DNA of 45,571 bases from Ruminococcus sp. (GCF_017549005.1 NZ_JAFYYT010000018.1:1-45571); one strand, 5' to 3'; positions 38,640 through 45,548 are shown, numbered from the stretch's first letter. Made by a program: numbers and translations. The notes: generated by a model not told the origin, from the letters alone.

Positions 38640-38715
38640 GGGGCATTAGCGCAGCTGGGAGCGCATCACACTGGCAGTGTGGGGGTCAGGGGTTCGAATC
38701 CCCTATGCTCCACCA
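38640..38715 (+). tRNA. tRNA-Ala (GGC), integration site
   Basis: A full 76-base cloverleaf including encoded CCA. Acceptor GGGGCAT/ATGCTCC (one G-T pair), D stem GCGC/GCGC, anticodon stem TCACA/TGTGG with loop CTGGCAG, so the anticodon is GGC for the codon GCC, and T stem AGGGG/CCCCT with TTCGAAT. The neighbouring integrase at 38835 and mobile genes make its 3' end the probable attachment site; a second copy of the 3' end was not found in the window. Confidence 0.96.
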
Positions 38716-38724
38716 TTTTAAAGG

Positions 38725-38756
38725 CTCGGGAATGGCTATATATAGCCATTCCCGAG
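38725..38756. repeat. 32-bp perfect palindrome next to tRNA-Ala
   Basis: CTCGGGAATGGCTATA is followed directly by its exact reverse complement, nine bases after the tRNA CCA. TTTCACTTTTTTT follows, so it can act as the tRNA terminator, but a no-loop palindrome of this length at an integration junction could also be a recombination or regulatory site. Confidence 0.8.
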
Positions 38757-38822
38757 TTTCACTTTTTTTAGAAAAAGGCGGTTGTTCTTTATTTGTTCTT
38801 TATTAAATGATATAGCTATTAT

Positions 38823-38860
38823 GAGCCAAGCAGATCAAGCGCCTCTTGGCTCTGTTTTTT
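38823..38860 (+). terminator. Plus-strand terminator at the integrase 3' end
   Basis: GAGCCAAG (38823-38830) pairs with CTTGGCTC (38845-38852), then GT7. It overlaps the last codons of the integrase on the other strand. Just upstream, TTGTTCTTTATT is directly repeated (near 38781-38804). Confidence 0.75.
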
Positions 38861-40025
38861 TATTTGTAAAGTCAAGAGCTGCACTGACTGCATCAGCTAC
38901 TTTTGCTCTTGCTTCATCAAGTATGTGACAGTAAATATTGCTTGTTGTAGAAACCTCGGAGTGTCCTAACGCTCCCGACACAGTTACGATATCAACGCCC
39001 TGGTTGACAAGGAGCGAAGCGAAGGTGTGTCTGAAGCAGTGGATTCCACGGAATGGAATATCATTCTTTTCGCAGAAACCTTCAAACCATGAATAAGGCT
39101 GACCGTTATACATAGGCTCACCGTTCCATTTAGTGAATAAACGATCATTCTCTATCCATTTATCTCCGCATTTGAATGCATGTTCAGCTTGTTCGCTCTT
39201 GTACTTTTTCAGAAGGGACATTATGTGCTCCGGGAACTTCAATGTTCTCTGTGAGCGCCTTGTCTTTGTAGTATCGGTGTATGTGCCTTTCATTGAAGTA
39301 TAGTTGCTTGTTCTGCGGATACTGATAATGCTACTTTCAAAGTTTACATCTTTCCATTCAAGTCCAAGCATTTCCCCACGGCGAAAACCACTGTATATCA
39401 TAAGAGTAAAGAACACCTGATACTTTATCGGTTCGTTTTCGAGAAGATTGAGAATCTTCTGTATTTCAGCGGGAGAATAGATCTCCTTTTCTTTATACTG
39501 CCCTTTGGGGATAGAAACTTTTTTGCATGGGTTCTGACTGACAACATCCATTTTCTCAGCATAGGTAAAAACTTCTGATATTAAACTGTAATAATGCTTT
39601 ATTGTTTTGGGCGAAAGGGGATTACCATTACGCTGATTTGCACCTTTGGACGAAAGAGAGTTAATAAACGCCTGTATCTGTCTCGGATTCATCTTGTCGA
39701 TTCTGATATGACCGAGAGCAGAGTAGACCCTTGGACGCAGTCTGAGCATTCGCTCGTATGTCGTATTACGAAGATTGTTTTTCGCATAACTCTCAAACCA
39801 TTCTTCGCAAAAGGTTTCAAACTTTACTGCTACACTCTGATATCCCTGATTGCAGGCTTCTTCAAATAATACAGCCTGCCTGTTGACCTCCTTTTCTATT
39901 TGTTTAGCTGACATTCCTGGTTCAGGTTTCCAAGTAATAGTCTGAACCATCTGCTTGCCTTTGCAATTATAGCCGCAACTTACCTTGATAAGGTAACTGC
40001 CGCCTCGTTTTGTGATACTGGCCAT
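38835..40025 (-). CDS. int: Tyrosine-type site-specific integrase
   Basis: A 396-residue integrase that would insert and excise the element at the tRNA. An N-terminal arm-binding region (1-60; KRGGSYLIKVSCGYN) is followed by a SAM-like core-binding domain (about 65-170) and the catalytic domain. Catalytic residues are seen as Arg in SGFRRGEM, Lys in KTRRSQRTLKF, HCFRHTFAS (His-x-x-Arg), LGHSEVSTTSNIYCH (His and the nucleophilic Tyr). All are intact, so it looks active. GAGGAGG is eight bases before ATG 40025. It has its own promoter and reads toward the tRNA, as is usual for such elements. Confidence 0.95.
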   Translation of the reverse strand: MASITKRGGSYLIKVSCGYNCKGKQMVQTITWKPEPGMSAKQIEKEVNRQAVLFEEACNQGYQSVAVKFETFCEEWFESYAKNNLRNTTYERMLRLRPRVYSALGHIRIDKMNPRQIQAFINSLSSKGANQRNGNPLSPKTIKHYYSLISEVFTYAEKMDVVSQNPCKKVSIPKGQYKEKEIYSPAEIQKILNLLENEPIKYQVFFTLMIYSGFRRGEMLGLEWKDVNFESSIISIRRTSNYTSMKGTYTDTTKTRRSQRTLKFPEHIMSLLKKYKSEQAEHAFKCGDKWIENDRLFTKWNGEPMYNGQPYSWFEGFCEKNDIPFRGIHCFRHTFASLLVNQGVDIVTVSGALGHSEVSTTSNIYCHILDEARAKVADAVSAALDFTNKKTEPRGA

Positions 40026-40070
40026 AATAATTACCTCCTCGATAATATTACAGCGTACCTTTCCACGCTG

Positions 40071-40099
40071 ATTATATCACTTTCTCGCTTTAAAGTCAA
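40071..40099 (-). promoter_or_regulatory. Sigma-A promoter of integrase
   Basis: On the minus strand TTGACT (40094-40099), a 17-bp spacer ending in TGA and TATAAT (40071-40076). Confidence 0.82.
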
Positions 40100-40168
40100 T
40101 ACTTGCAGCTGGTGAATTACATGGAAAGGTCAACTGCCAGTTTTTGCCGTTAAACAATGTCTGCTTGT

Positions 40169-40498
40169 TCAGAGAAGTTTTGAAAGTATCTTTTTCAATA
40201 ACTTCCAGATATTCTCCTGAGTCTGCTTTATCTGCTGCATATCTTCTGCATAAATGTTATCGGTAGCATTGATACGTTTTGCTATCTGATTGATATTTCT
40301 CGCTACGCCCGAAATGGAACTTGCGATATTATTGAAAACGGAATAGTCCACTTTTATGATACGTCCTTCAAGTGCCATTTTTCTCATATACAGCGACTGA
40401 TTGGTCATGTTAATTTTACTCATTTTCAGCCTGATAGCTGCAAGCTCATCGTCATCAACATAGAAATTAATCATGTGCTTTCTTACACGGTTTGCCAT
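40169..40498 (-). CDS. MobC-like relaxosome accessory protein
   Basis: A 109-residue protein in the MobC family. It opens with a basic segment and a ribbon-helix-helix-like part (HMINFYVDDDELAAIRLKM), then the conserved YMRKMALEGRIIKVD segment and a C-terminal helical part with the hallmark GVARNINQIAKRIN. Such proteins bind oriT and help a relaxase nick it. ATG 40498 was chosen because AAGGAGG is six bases upstream; the frame is open to 40708 but those codons are unlikely to be used. No relaxase follows: the next gene is the integrase. Confidence 0.83.
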   Translation of the reverse strand: MANRVRKHMINFYVDDDELAAIRLKMSKINMTNQSLYMRKMALEGRIIKVDYSVFNNIASSISGVARNINQIAKRINATDNIYAEDMQQIKQTQENIWKLLKKILSKLL

Positions 40499-40577
40499 AT
40501 CTTCCCTCCTTGGAAAAATATCATAAACATCATCGAAAAGGGTCTGGGAATCTCCCAGTAATGTCTGCTGCCTTTGA

Positions 40578-40701
40578 CACGATTTTTCTTGAAAAATCGA
40601 AAGTGTAATGACACAGGCGTTGCTTGCTCCCCACCAAAGGAGCAAGTACAGTTTCTTCAGAAACCGCTGAAGTGTCTTTACAAAGGCTATGCTTGCTCCC
40701 C
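40578..40701. promoter_or_regulatory. Hairpin cluster, candidate oriT
   Basis: Upstream of mobC lie several perfect hairpins: CGATTTTT/AAAAATCG (40580-40599), CTTGCTCC/GGAGCAAG (40623-40646) and GTTTC/GAAAC (about 40651-40664). GCTTGCTCCCC occurs twice in direct orientation (40622-40632 and 40691-40701). The place, directly before a MobC gene, is where oriT is usually found. No nick consensus was recognised. Confidence 0.45.
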
Positions 40702-40740
40702 TTCCCAAATCAACTTTTTCAGTATCTGAAACATGTGTAA

Positions 40741-40827
40741 CGTACCACGTACCAAGTGTACCAAACGTAACAGATTATACATTCCAAATAAAATGTGGTA
40801 CATCTGGTACGTTTGGTACGTGGTACG
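40741..40827. repeat. GTACCA iteron array with embedded promoter
   Basis: Three GTACCA copies (40742, 40749, 40758) face four inverted TGGTAC copies (40796, 40805, 40814, 40821). The outer 15 bases, CGTACCACGTACCAA (40741-40755), are repeated exactly in inverse at 40813-40827. Between the arms a minus-strand -10, TATAAT (40774-40779), points to mobC, so a protein bound to the repeats could silence or start this promoter. It lies 11 bases after the DUF3987 stop. Possible roles are operator, replication origin or relaxosome site. Confidence 0.75.
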
Positions 40828-40837
40828 CGGAGTGGAG

Positions 40838-42283
40838 TTAAAAATTCGGATTCACTTCATATACTGTTGTGGTCTTTTTTCCGTCAGGTGCATTCTTTCT
40901 GACCTGGCGGATATATCCGTAGTCTATGAGTGCCTGCAGCGGCTGCGTCATTTCGTCCATTGTTCTGAACTTTCTGCACAGGTGAAGAAGGTCTCTGCCT
41001 GTTGCTTCAGTTACATAATTTGCTCTCAGTTTCTTTAGGATATATTCCGCTGTTGTTAATGTAGTGTCGCCGCCGATCATTCCATATGCACAAAGTGCCT
41101 GTGCTTTGTAAAAAACTGCAATATCTATTGCGGCTCCGAGGATCATCATATCGACTTCAAGATTTTCAGGATTTACTCCTACTGATATACATTTAATACA
41201 GTGAAGCAGTCCGCATAATCTGAGTATCAGTCCGTGAAACTTTCCTCCCCAGTCAGGACACTCTGCAAACTCCGTCATAAGAACGGGTTCTATTGCTGTG
41301 TTGTAATAATCAGCAAAGGTCTTTCTTGCTGTTTCGTCAAATCTCAGCGCTGTTTCATCACTGAAATAATTAAACTTGTACTTCAATGAACCATATACAA
41401 GTTTCTTATAAGCTTCGGTTATCCGACTATCTACAGGTCTGGTATCATAGTTTCGGCTTCCGACCTTTGACTTAGGAAAACAGTACAGAAATCTTGCAAC
41501 GAGTCCGCTTGACAGAAATGCGTTGTTATTCATTAATTCATCAAGAATATATGGCTGACCGCAGAGACAGATTGAAAGATACGGCTTTGATAATACTATC
41601 GGATCGCTGTTGTACCTGTCCTTTATAAACATTTCGCCGCCCCAGCATTTCAGTATCAGATCAATATTCGGTGTTCCGTTGGAATATCTGCCGCCGAAAT
41701 TTTTGAATACACCTGCTTCATCTGACATCATAAGCAATGAACCGTTGTCATCAAGGTTTTTAACAAGAGCTTCGGGCGTTATGTCATCTATGCATATCCT
41801 TCTGAAAAAAAGCTTGTCCATACTTTCAAGCTCAGCCCTTTTTTCGGCTATCTCGTTTGATTCAAATTCGCTTGACTCCTGCATTTTCTTTATTTCCTTT
41901 TCAAGTCTGTTTCGTTCCTCCTGAAAAGCGTATATTGCTTCTTTATTGGAAACGTTATACTCATCATTGAATGAGATAAAAGGAGATTTTATAAACCTCA
42001 TAACAGGAGATTTCCTTTCCGCAGGATTTGCAAGTATTAATGAATACAGCGTAACAGGTTCACTGTGATCTTCCTTTCCATACATTCTGTAAACGCCTGA
42101 AAAGCAATATGACAATGCACTCAGAAGAGCAGTTGCTGCCATTGCGGTATCCGTTGATGTTGTCTCAGCAACACTGAGCGCCATAGCTTTTATGATCGAT
42201 GGAAGGCAGTTCACAGGAAATTCCGGCAGCATTTCCTTGTCTGTCCTTAACGGCTTTGGCTTAGTCCATTCTACATTCTTCAT
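40838..42283 (-). CDS. DUF3987 family replication-type protein
   Basis: A 481-residue protein of the DUF3987 family, found on phages, satellites and integrative elements as a primase-helicase-like component. The start region LPEFPVNCLPSIIKAMALSVAETTSTD and the ALLSALSYCF segment are typical. The P-loop is of the variant form NPAERKSPVM, with Lys-Ser in the usual place, and FFRRICIDDITPEALVKNL-LLMMSDEAGVF gives the Walker B-like part. No N-terminal primase domain is present. ATG 42283 has AGGAG about 12 bases upstream; ATG at 42295 sits on that site. A 17-codon longer start is possible. Confidence 0.8.
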   Translation of the reverse strand: MKNVEWTKPKPLRTDKEMLPEFPVNCLPSIIKAMALSVAETTSTDTAMAATALLSALSYCFSGVYRMYGKEDHSEPVTLYSLILANPAERKSPVMRFIKSPFISFNDEYNVSNKEAIYAFQEERNRLEKEIKKMQESSEFESNEIAEKRAELESMDKLFFRRICIDDITPEALVKNLDDNGSLLMMSDEAGVFKNFGGRYSNGTPNIDLILKCWGGEMFIKDRYNSDPIVLSKPYLSICLCGQPYILDELMNNNAFLSSGLVARFLYCFPKSKVGSRNYDTRPVDSRITEAYKKLVYGSLKYKFNYFSDETALRFDETARKTFADYYNTAIEPVLMTEFAECPDWGGKFHGLILRLCGLLHCIKCISVGVNPENLEVDMMILGAAIDIAVFYKAQALCAYGMIGGDTTLTTAEYILKKLRANYVTEATGRDLLHLCRKFRTMDEMTQPLQALIDYGYIRQVRKNAPDGKKTTTVYEVNPNF

Positions 42284-42425
42284 ATTCAAATACATCTCCT
42301 CTTTCTTTCTGTGTTTGCAGAGCATATTCTTCACGAAATCTGCACAGCAAATGATACTGCATCACCGTGAGCTCCGCCACCTGTTGCATGGTAATACTGC
42401 CACGAATCTTTTCAAAGATGTTCAT
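42261..42425 (-). CDS. 54-residue overlapping small protein
   Basis: An uninterrupted frame from ATG 42425 to TAA 42261. Its start overlaps the stop of the HTH gene by four bases (ATGA) and its end overlaps the DUF3987 start by about 23 bases, which is how coupled operon genes look. It is helical, with an MQQVAELTVMQYHLLCRF middle and an acidic end. I know no family for it. Part of it is read in another frame as the possible N-terminal extension of DUF3987, so only one of the two readings is likely real. Confidence 0.55.
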   Translation of the reverse strand: MNIFEKIRGSITMQQVAELTVMQYHLLCRFREEYALQTQKERGDVFEYEECRMD

Positions 42426-42625
42426 GCAGCATCACCGCCCTCGGGTTCGTAGTGTCCGAAGACAGCTTTCATAAGAGCTTCCTCGGAAATGAGGTACTTC
42501 TTGCCAGCCTTGAAGCATGGCAGGTCTCCCGAAATACACATCTGTCTGATACGGTATTCCGTCAGTCCCTCGATAAGCTTCGCCGCCTCTTTGATCGTAA
42601 GCACTTTTCTTTTTGGTGTAGTCAT
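42422..42625 (-). CDS. Excisionase-like helix-turn-helix protein
   Basis: A 67-residue DNA-binding protein of the excisionase/MerR-type winged-helix group. VLTIKEAAKLIEGLTEYRIRQMCISGDLPCFKAGKKYLISEEALMKAV shows the full pattern of helix, recognition helix and wing. In integrative elements this kind of protein directs excision by the tyrosine integrase. ATG 42625 is chosen since AAAGGAGG lies about 11 bases upstream; an ATG 15 codons earlier is without a ribosome site. First gene of the minus-strand block. Confidence 0.83.
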   Translation of the reverse strand: MTTPKRKVLTIKEAAKLIEGLTEYRIRQMCISGDLPCFKAGKKYLISEEALMKAVFGHYEPEGGDAA

Positions 42626-42775
42626 AGTTATGACTCCTCCTTTTAATAAGATCAGCATTGCCGCTGACATACGCTTTTAAGCTGTATGTATTACAAGACG
42701 GCGAAAGGAACTATCATTTGTTAGCCCACTGTGATTTATTATGTTTTCAGGTAACTCTTGCAACGTTGCAATCCC

Positions 42776-42804
42776 ATTATATCGAACCCAAACGCTAAAG
42801 TCAA
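42776..42804 (-). promoter_or_regulatory. Sigma-A promoter of the xis-DUF3987 block
   Basis: On the minus strand TTGACT (42799-42804), a 17-bp spacer ending in CGA and TATAAT (42776-42781). A TAGATGTGATA site abuts the -35. Confidence 0.82.
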
Positions 42805-43041
42805 TAGATGTGATAGTCATACTCTATTTACAACTATTTCACATCTATTCTGACATATACTCTACTTTTTCAGAAGCAACATCTATTTTTTGAAATTCGT
42901 CTCTTAAACGGCTTGATTACGCTGTTTAAATTTTTCTATTGTAAAATCCAGCATTTAAAAAAAGTCCCTACTAACAAAAACTGACAGAAAAAAATTTTTG
43001 ATGTAATTCTTCTGAGTTGACTATATAAAGTAGATGTGATA
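42805..43041. promoter_or_regulatory. Repeated TAGATGTGATA operator-like sites
   Basis: TAGATGTGATA occurs exactly at 42805-42815 and 43031-43041. An inverted near-copy (TATTTCACATCTA) is at 42835-42847 and a shorter inverted one (CAACATCTA) at 42877-42885. One site touches the -35 of the minus-strand promoter, another fills the spacer of the plus-strand promoter, so a single regulator could control both directions. The rest of this 450-base gap is A+T-rich without genes. Confidence 0.6.
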
Positions 43042-43045
43042 CAAT
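43017..43045 (+). promoter_or_regulatory. Sigma-A promoter of zinc-ribbon protein gene
   Basis: TTGACT (43017-43022), a 17-bp spacer and TACAAT (43040-43045), with TAGATGTGATA overlapping spacer and -10. Confidence 0.78.
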
Positions 43046-43075
43046 GAATAAAACAACTGCTAAAGGAGAATTGCC

Positions 43076-44191
43076 ATGACAGGGTTTTCAGCGTATTTTA
43101 ACGGGAATACCGTATACATAAACGGAAAAAAGAAATATGTACTGGGCGAGATACTTGAAAAGATACTCGATAAGCGTTACCGTGAGCTCGATAAGCTCTA
43201 TTCGGAATGCAGGCGATATGAAGCTATACTGCATTATCCCGAGGATATGCGTGAAGCTAATGAAAGTGAAGAGCTGTTTCAGGAAGCGATATCTTTCTAT
43301 GATAAAATAGAGCAGATGATAGCTAATACTCCTCCGTACAGCTCTATGGATATGCAGCGCGATACGCTGCGGAGGATACTCAATGAGCATAGCTGGGCGT
43401 TTGATGAAGATGAGTTGGGCGATGATGATGATCTGAATGAAGATAATATAGAAGAGCATTATCATTTCTATGTACGTATTGGCTCAGGTGATATGGAAGA
43501 TTCAGAGCTTCTCAGGGATATTTACATACTTAATGATAAGCTAAAAGCCTTTGCAGCAGAAATGCGTATCTTCATAGAGGACATTCTTCGGATAAAGCGC
43601 ACCTTTGAACCGTTCTTAGAGAAAATACACAGTGAAAGCCGTTATCTTGATAATAACGAAACAGCACAGGTTCTTGCAGACTTTAACGACATACCTAAAA
43701 ACAGACTCTATCCTTATGAAAGATTAGAACCGTCAGGAAATATGCAGTTATCCTATAAAGTTCTGAGGCAAAGAAAAAGCTCCGAGCTGTGTCAGCACTA
43801 TACTTTCACAACGCTCGGAGGCTATCTGTATATTGAATTGTTCAAAGGTCTGGAACTACATTATCTTCCAAAGAAATGCGGTTACTGCGGTAAATATTTT
43901 CTTCTCACAGCAGGTCTTTTCTCTGACTACTGCACAAGAGAGATCGAAGGTATGGACGGCAGGGTATGCCGTGATATGGGACACAGGAAGAAATATGCTG
44001 ATAAGGTTAAAACAAATCCTTACTGGAATATTTACAGCAAGGCTTACAAGCAGCACTACGCCCGCTACATGAAAAAGAAGATGTCTCAGGCTGAATTTGC
44101 TGAATGGGGAGATTATGCTCTTGAACTGAGAGATAAGGCTGAAAACGGAGAGATAGATTTGGAGGTCTACAGAGAGAAGATAAGGAAATAG
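43076..44191 (+). CDS. Zinc-ribbon protein, DUF6076-like
   Basis: A 371-residue soluble protein. Residues 1-220 are helical and acidic, with a run of Asp/Glu near 115-130. Residues 230-310 hold a probable zinc ribbon: YLPKKCGYCGKYFLL (CxxC), then FSDYC and VCRDMGHRKKYADKV (further Cys and His). The C-terminal part is basic and helical with a YKQHYARYMKKK segment. The pattern resembles DUF6076 and CGNR-type zinc fingers, proteins common on Firmicutes mobile elements; the function is unknown. AAAGGAG precedes the ATG. It is divergent from the xis block and shares its operators. Confidence 0.6.
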   Translation: MTGFSAYFNGNTVYINGKKKYVLGEILEKILDKRYRELDKLYSECRRYEAILHYPEDMREANESEELFQEAISFYDKIEQMIANTPPYSSMDMQRDTLRRILNEHSWAFDEDELGDDDDLNEDNIEEHYHFYVRIGSGDMEDSELLRDIYILNDKLKAFAAEMRIFIEDILRIKRTFEPFLEKIHSESRYLDNNETAQVLADFNDIPKNRLYPYERLEPSGNMQLSYKVLRQRKSSELCQHYTFTTLGGYLYIELFKGLELHYLPKKCGYCGKYFLLTAGLFSDYCTREIEGMDGRVCRDMGHRKKYADKVKTNPYWNIYSKAYKQHYARYMKKKMSQAEFAEWGDYALELRDKAENGEIDLEVYREKIRK

Positions 44192-44307
44192 CGCCTTATG
44201 TCAAGGTTGAAACTAATTCTGTTGTGCCTATAAACATTGGTTTGAATTGTTTAATTAAGTCTATGAACTTTATATTTTTATACGGTGATACTATGCAGTA
44301 CAAAGCC

Positions 44308-44330
44308 TATACTGTCACAGAGACAGTATA
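44308..44330. repeat. 9-bp inverted repeat
   Basis: TATACTGTC and GACAGTATA, with five bases between. It lies in a gene-less stretch after the zinc-ribbon gene. On the + strand a short open stretch ending at 44428 (containing RKVNQSGSYESKFRII) may be the tail of a lost gene. Confidence 0.5.
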
Positions 44331-44433
44331 AGGACCTGCTACGAAAAGTAAACCAGTCGGGAAGCTATGAAAGCAAATTCAGAATTATATCAGAATATAT
44401 TGAGAAACTCCTCTATAATGCATCATAAATCAT

Positions 44434-44634
44434 CTACGTGACCTTTCTGTGCTCATCGAGGAGCGGTTGGAAGTTCACGGCGGTCAGCCTGTCCATGTTT
44501 GCGAGCGTAGCTATCTGATTGAGGTTGCGTCCGATAGCTTTCTGCTGTCGAACTATCTCGTCAATGCCTGTTACAACAACGATTACCAGATAACCAAGAT
44601 GTTCATCAATGACCGCAGGCAGATATTGCGGCAT
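44434..44634 (-). pseudogene. MobC relic (C-terminal part)
   Basis: The last 45 or so codons read IDEIVRQQKAIGRNLNQIATLANMDRLT...LLDEH, the conserved C-terminal region of a MobC-type mobilisation protein different from that at 40169. The N-terminal half is missing; upstream, only a 20-codon frame (start near 44664, with a ribosome site) interrupted by stops is left. It points to a second, older mobilisation module now decayed. Confidence 0.6.
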
Positions 44635-44744
44635 TTATTTCTTCTTTGAATTCTTTACTGTACTTCATAGTCGTTTTCCCTTCCTGGTTTTCGGAGACTT
44701 TTGCTGCTGTATAATTGAATTTCCTCTTGACACTGATATGAGTG

Positions 44745-44773
44745 AAAAAAGAGCGGACTCAGATGAGCCCGCT
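44745..44773 (-). terminator. Terminator downstream of Imm53 gene
   Basis: AGCGGACTCA (44752-44761) pairs with TGAGCCCGCT (44764-44773) with one mismatch; a T6 run follows on the minus strand. The space to the gene (44774-44884) is A+T-rich. Confidence 0.7.
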
Positions 44774-44884
44774 TAATAAAACTATTACAATTATTTAGCA
44801 CTTTTTTCTTGATTATATTCTGAAATATAAAACTTTGTTTTCTTTACAAACATTATTATGTTTTATATATTGAATAAAGTGGAT

Positions 44885-45172
44885 TTAACTCTCAGACCAT
44901 TTTTTAAAAATCTCAAGAATGGAGAATAATTTTTCTGTATCGCCAGCACCATTAAAACTTCCATCTTCAACCCAACATACAATCCAGTCATCATCGCCGT
45001 TATCAATCTTAATTCTTTCAAATTTTTTGTATTCTAACGAAGTTTCAATCAAGTTGATTTTAACAGCCCATCCTGGATTGTCCAATGTGCTAATAGTGAC
45101 CCCATATGAATGCTCCCAATCACCATCACAATTGGATTTATACCATCTTTCCAACCATTTTAGCATATTCAT
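44885..45172 (-). CDS. Imm53-family immunity protein
   Basis: A 95-residue soluble protein with the full pattern of Imm53: LKWLERWYKSNCDGDWEHSYG at the start, STLDNPGWAVKINL in the middle and DDWIVCWVEDGSFNGAGD-EKLFSILEIFKKW at the end. Such proteins neutralise the toxin domain of a polymorphic toxin encoded just upstream. Here no full toxin gene is present, only a short possible tail (45188-45274). AGGAGG is ten bases before ATG 45172, and a terminator follows. It may protect against neighbours' toxins. Confidence 0.85.
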   Translation of the reverse strand: MNMLKWLERWYKSNCDGDWEHSYGVTISTLDNPGWAVKINLIETSLEYKKFERIKIDNGDDDWIVCWVEDGSFNGAGDTEKLFSILEIFKKWSES

Positions 45173-45187
45173 ACATTTTACACCTCC

Positions 45188-45274
45188 TTATGGAATTTCC
45201 CAAGGTTCAGCTGGTCTTATACCACCAGGAGTATTCGGGATAGACTCTTTCAGGTCAGTATTTCCAAATTGGTC
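45188..45274 (-). pseudogene. Possible C-terminal tail of lost toxin
   Basis: Fifteen bases before the immunity gene a frame ends with RDQFGNTDLKESIP, then NTPGGIRPAEPWEIP and a stop. This Pro/Gly-rich end next to an immunity gene is what a toxin C-terminus looks like. The frame is stopped about 75 bases further upstream and no toxin domain is visible, so at most a stub is left. The family of the toxin cannot be told. Confidence 0.4.
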
Positions 45275-45548
45275 CCGCAATAAAGTACATCCAAAACCAT
45301 GCTGTAAACAGACTAAGTGTTGTTGAAATGACCCAGTAAATTATCTTATGGGCTTTTGATGATAGTGGTACAACGAAATATGTTATGAACAGGAGAATCA
45401 CCATTATAGCAAAAAGTGATAGCTCCAGCAAGGCTAATGTCATTAAGCTAAGGAAAAGTAAAATAATCACAGGAATCAAAAAGATCCTGTGATTATTTTT
45501 TTTGTATATAATGTAAATTTTTGCAAAAAGGTATTGACAAATAGCCAA
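45255..45548 (-). CDS. Possible small membrane protein
   Basis: A frame with three hydrophobic stretches and an ending FWMYFIAGPIWKY. The only long start is a TTG at 45548, and its first third passes through a strong hairpin (45461-45503). A shorter version from the ATG near 45465-45440 with two membrane helices is more credible but lacks a good ribosome site. It overlaps the toxin-tail frame by about 20 bases. Doubtful. Confidence 0.25.
   Translation of the reverse strand: MAICQYLFAKIYIIYKKNNHRIFLIPVIILLFLSLMTLALLELSLFAIMVILLFITYFVVPLSSKAHKIIYWVISTTLSLFTAWFWMYFIAGPIWKY
45461..45503. terminator. Strong bidirectional terminator
   Basis: AAATAATCACAGGA (45461-45474) pairs perfectly with TCCTGTGATTATTT (45485-45498), followed by a T-run on the + strand and TTTTACTTTT on the - strand. 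What it ends on + is not clear. Confidence 0.8.

Noticed and set aside
37498-38646. Minus-strand frames under the GHL10 lipoprotein, one reaching the tRNA promoter
   Set aside because: Antisense to a gene with signal peptide and barrel motifs; no start signals.
40499-40708. 70-codon extension at the front of the MobC frame
   Set aside because: It runs through hairpins and the AAGGAGG site; MobC proteins begin at the RHH-like segment.
40741-40827. Reading the GTACCA repeats as a CRISPR array
   Set aside because: Units are 6 bases, in both orientations, without spacers of constant length; no cas genes.
44297-44428. Short plus-strand frame ending in SEYIEKLLYNAS
   Set aside because: No start codon with a ribosome site and no family recognised; maybe the tail of a decayed element gene, too weak to list as a gene.
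44919-45326. Plus-strand frame opposite the Imm53 gene
   Set aside because: Shadow of the immunity gene, which matches its family along the full length.
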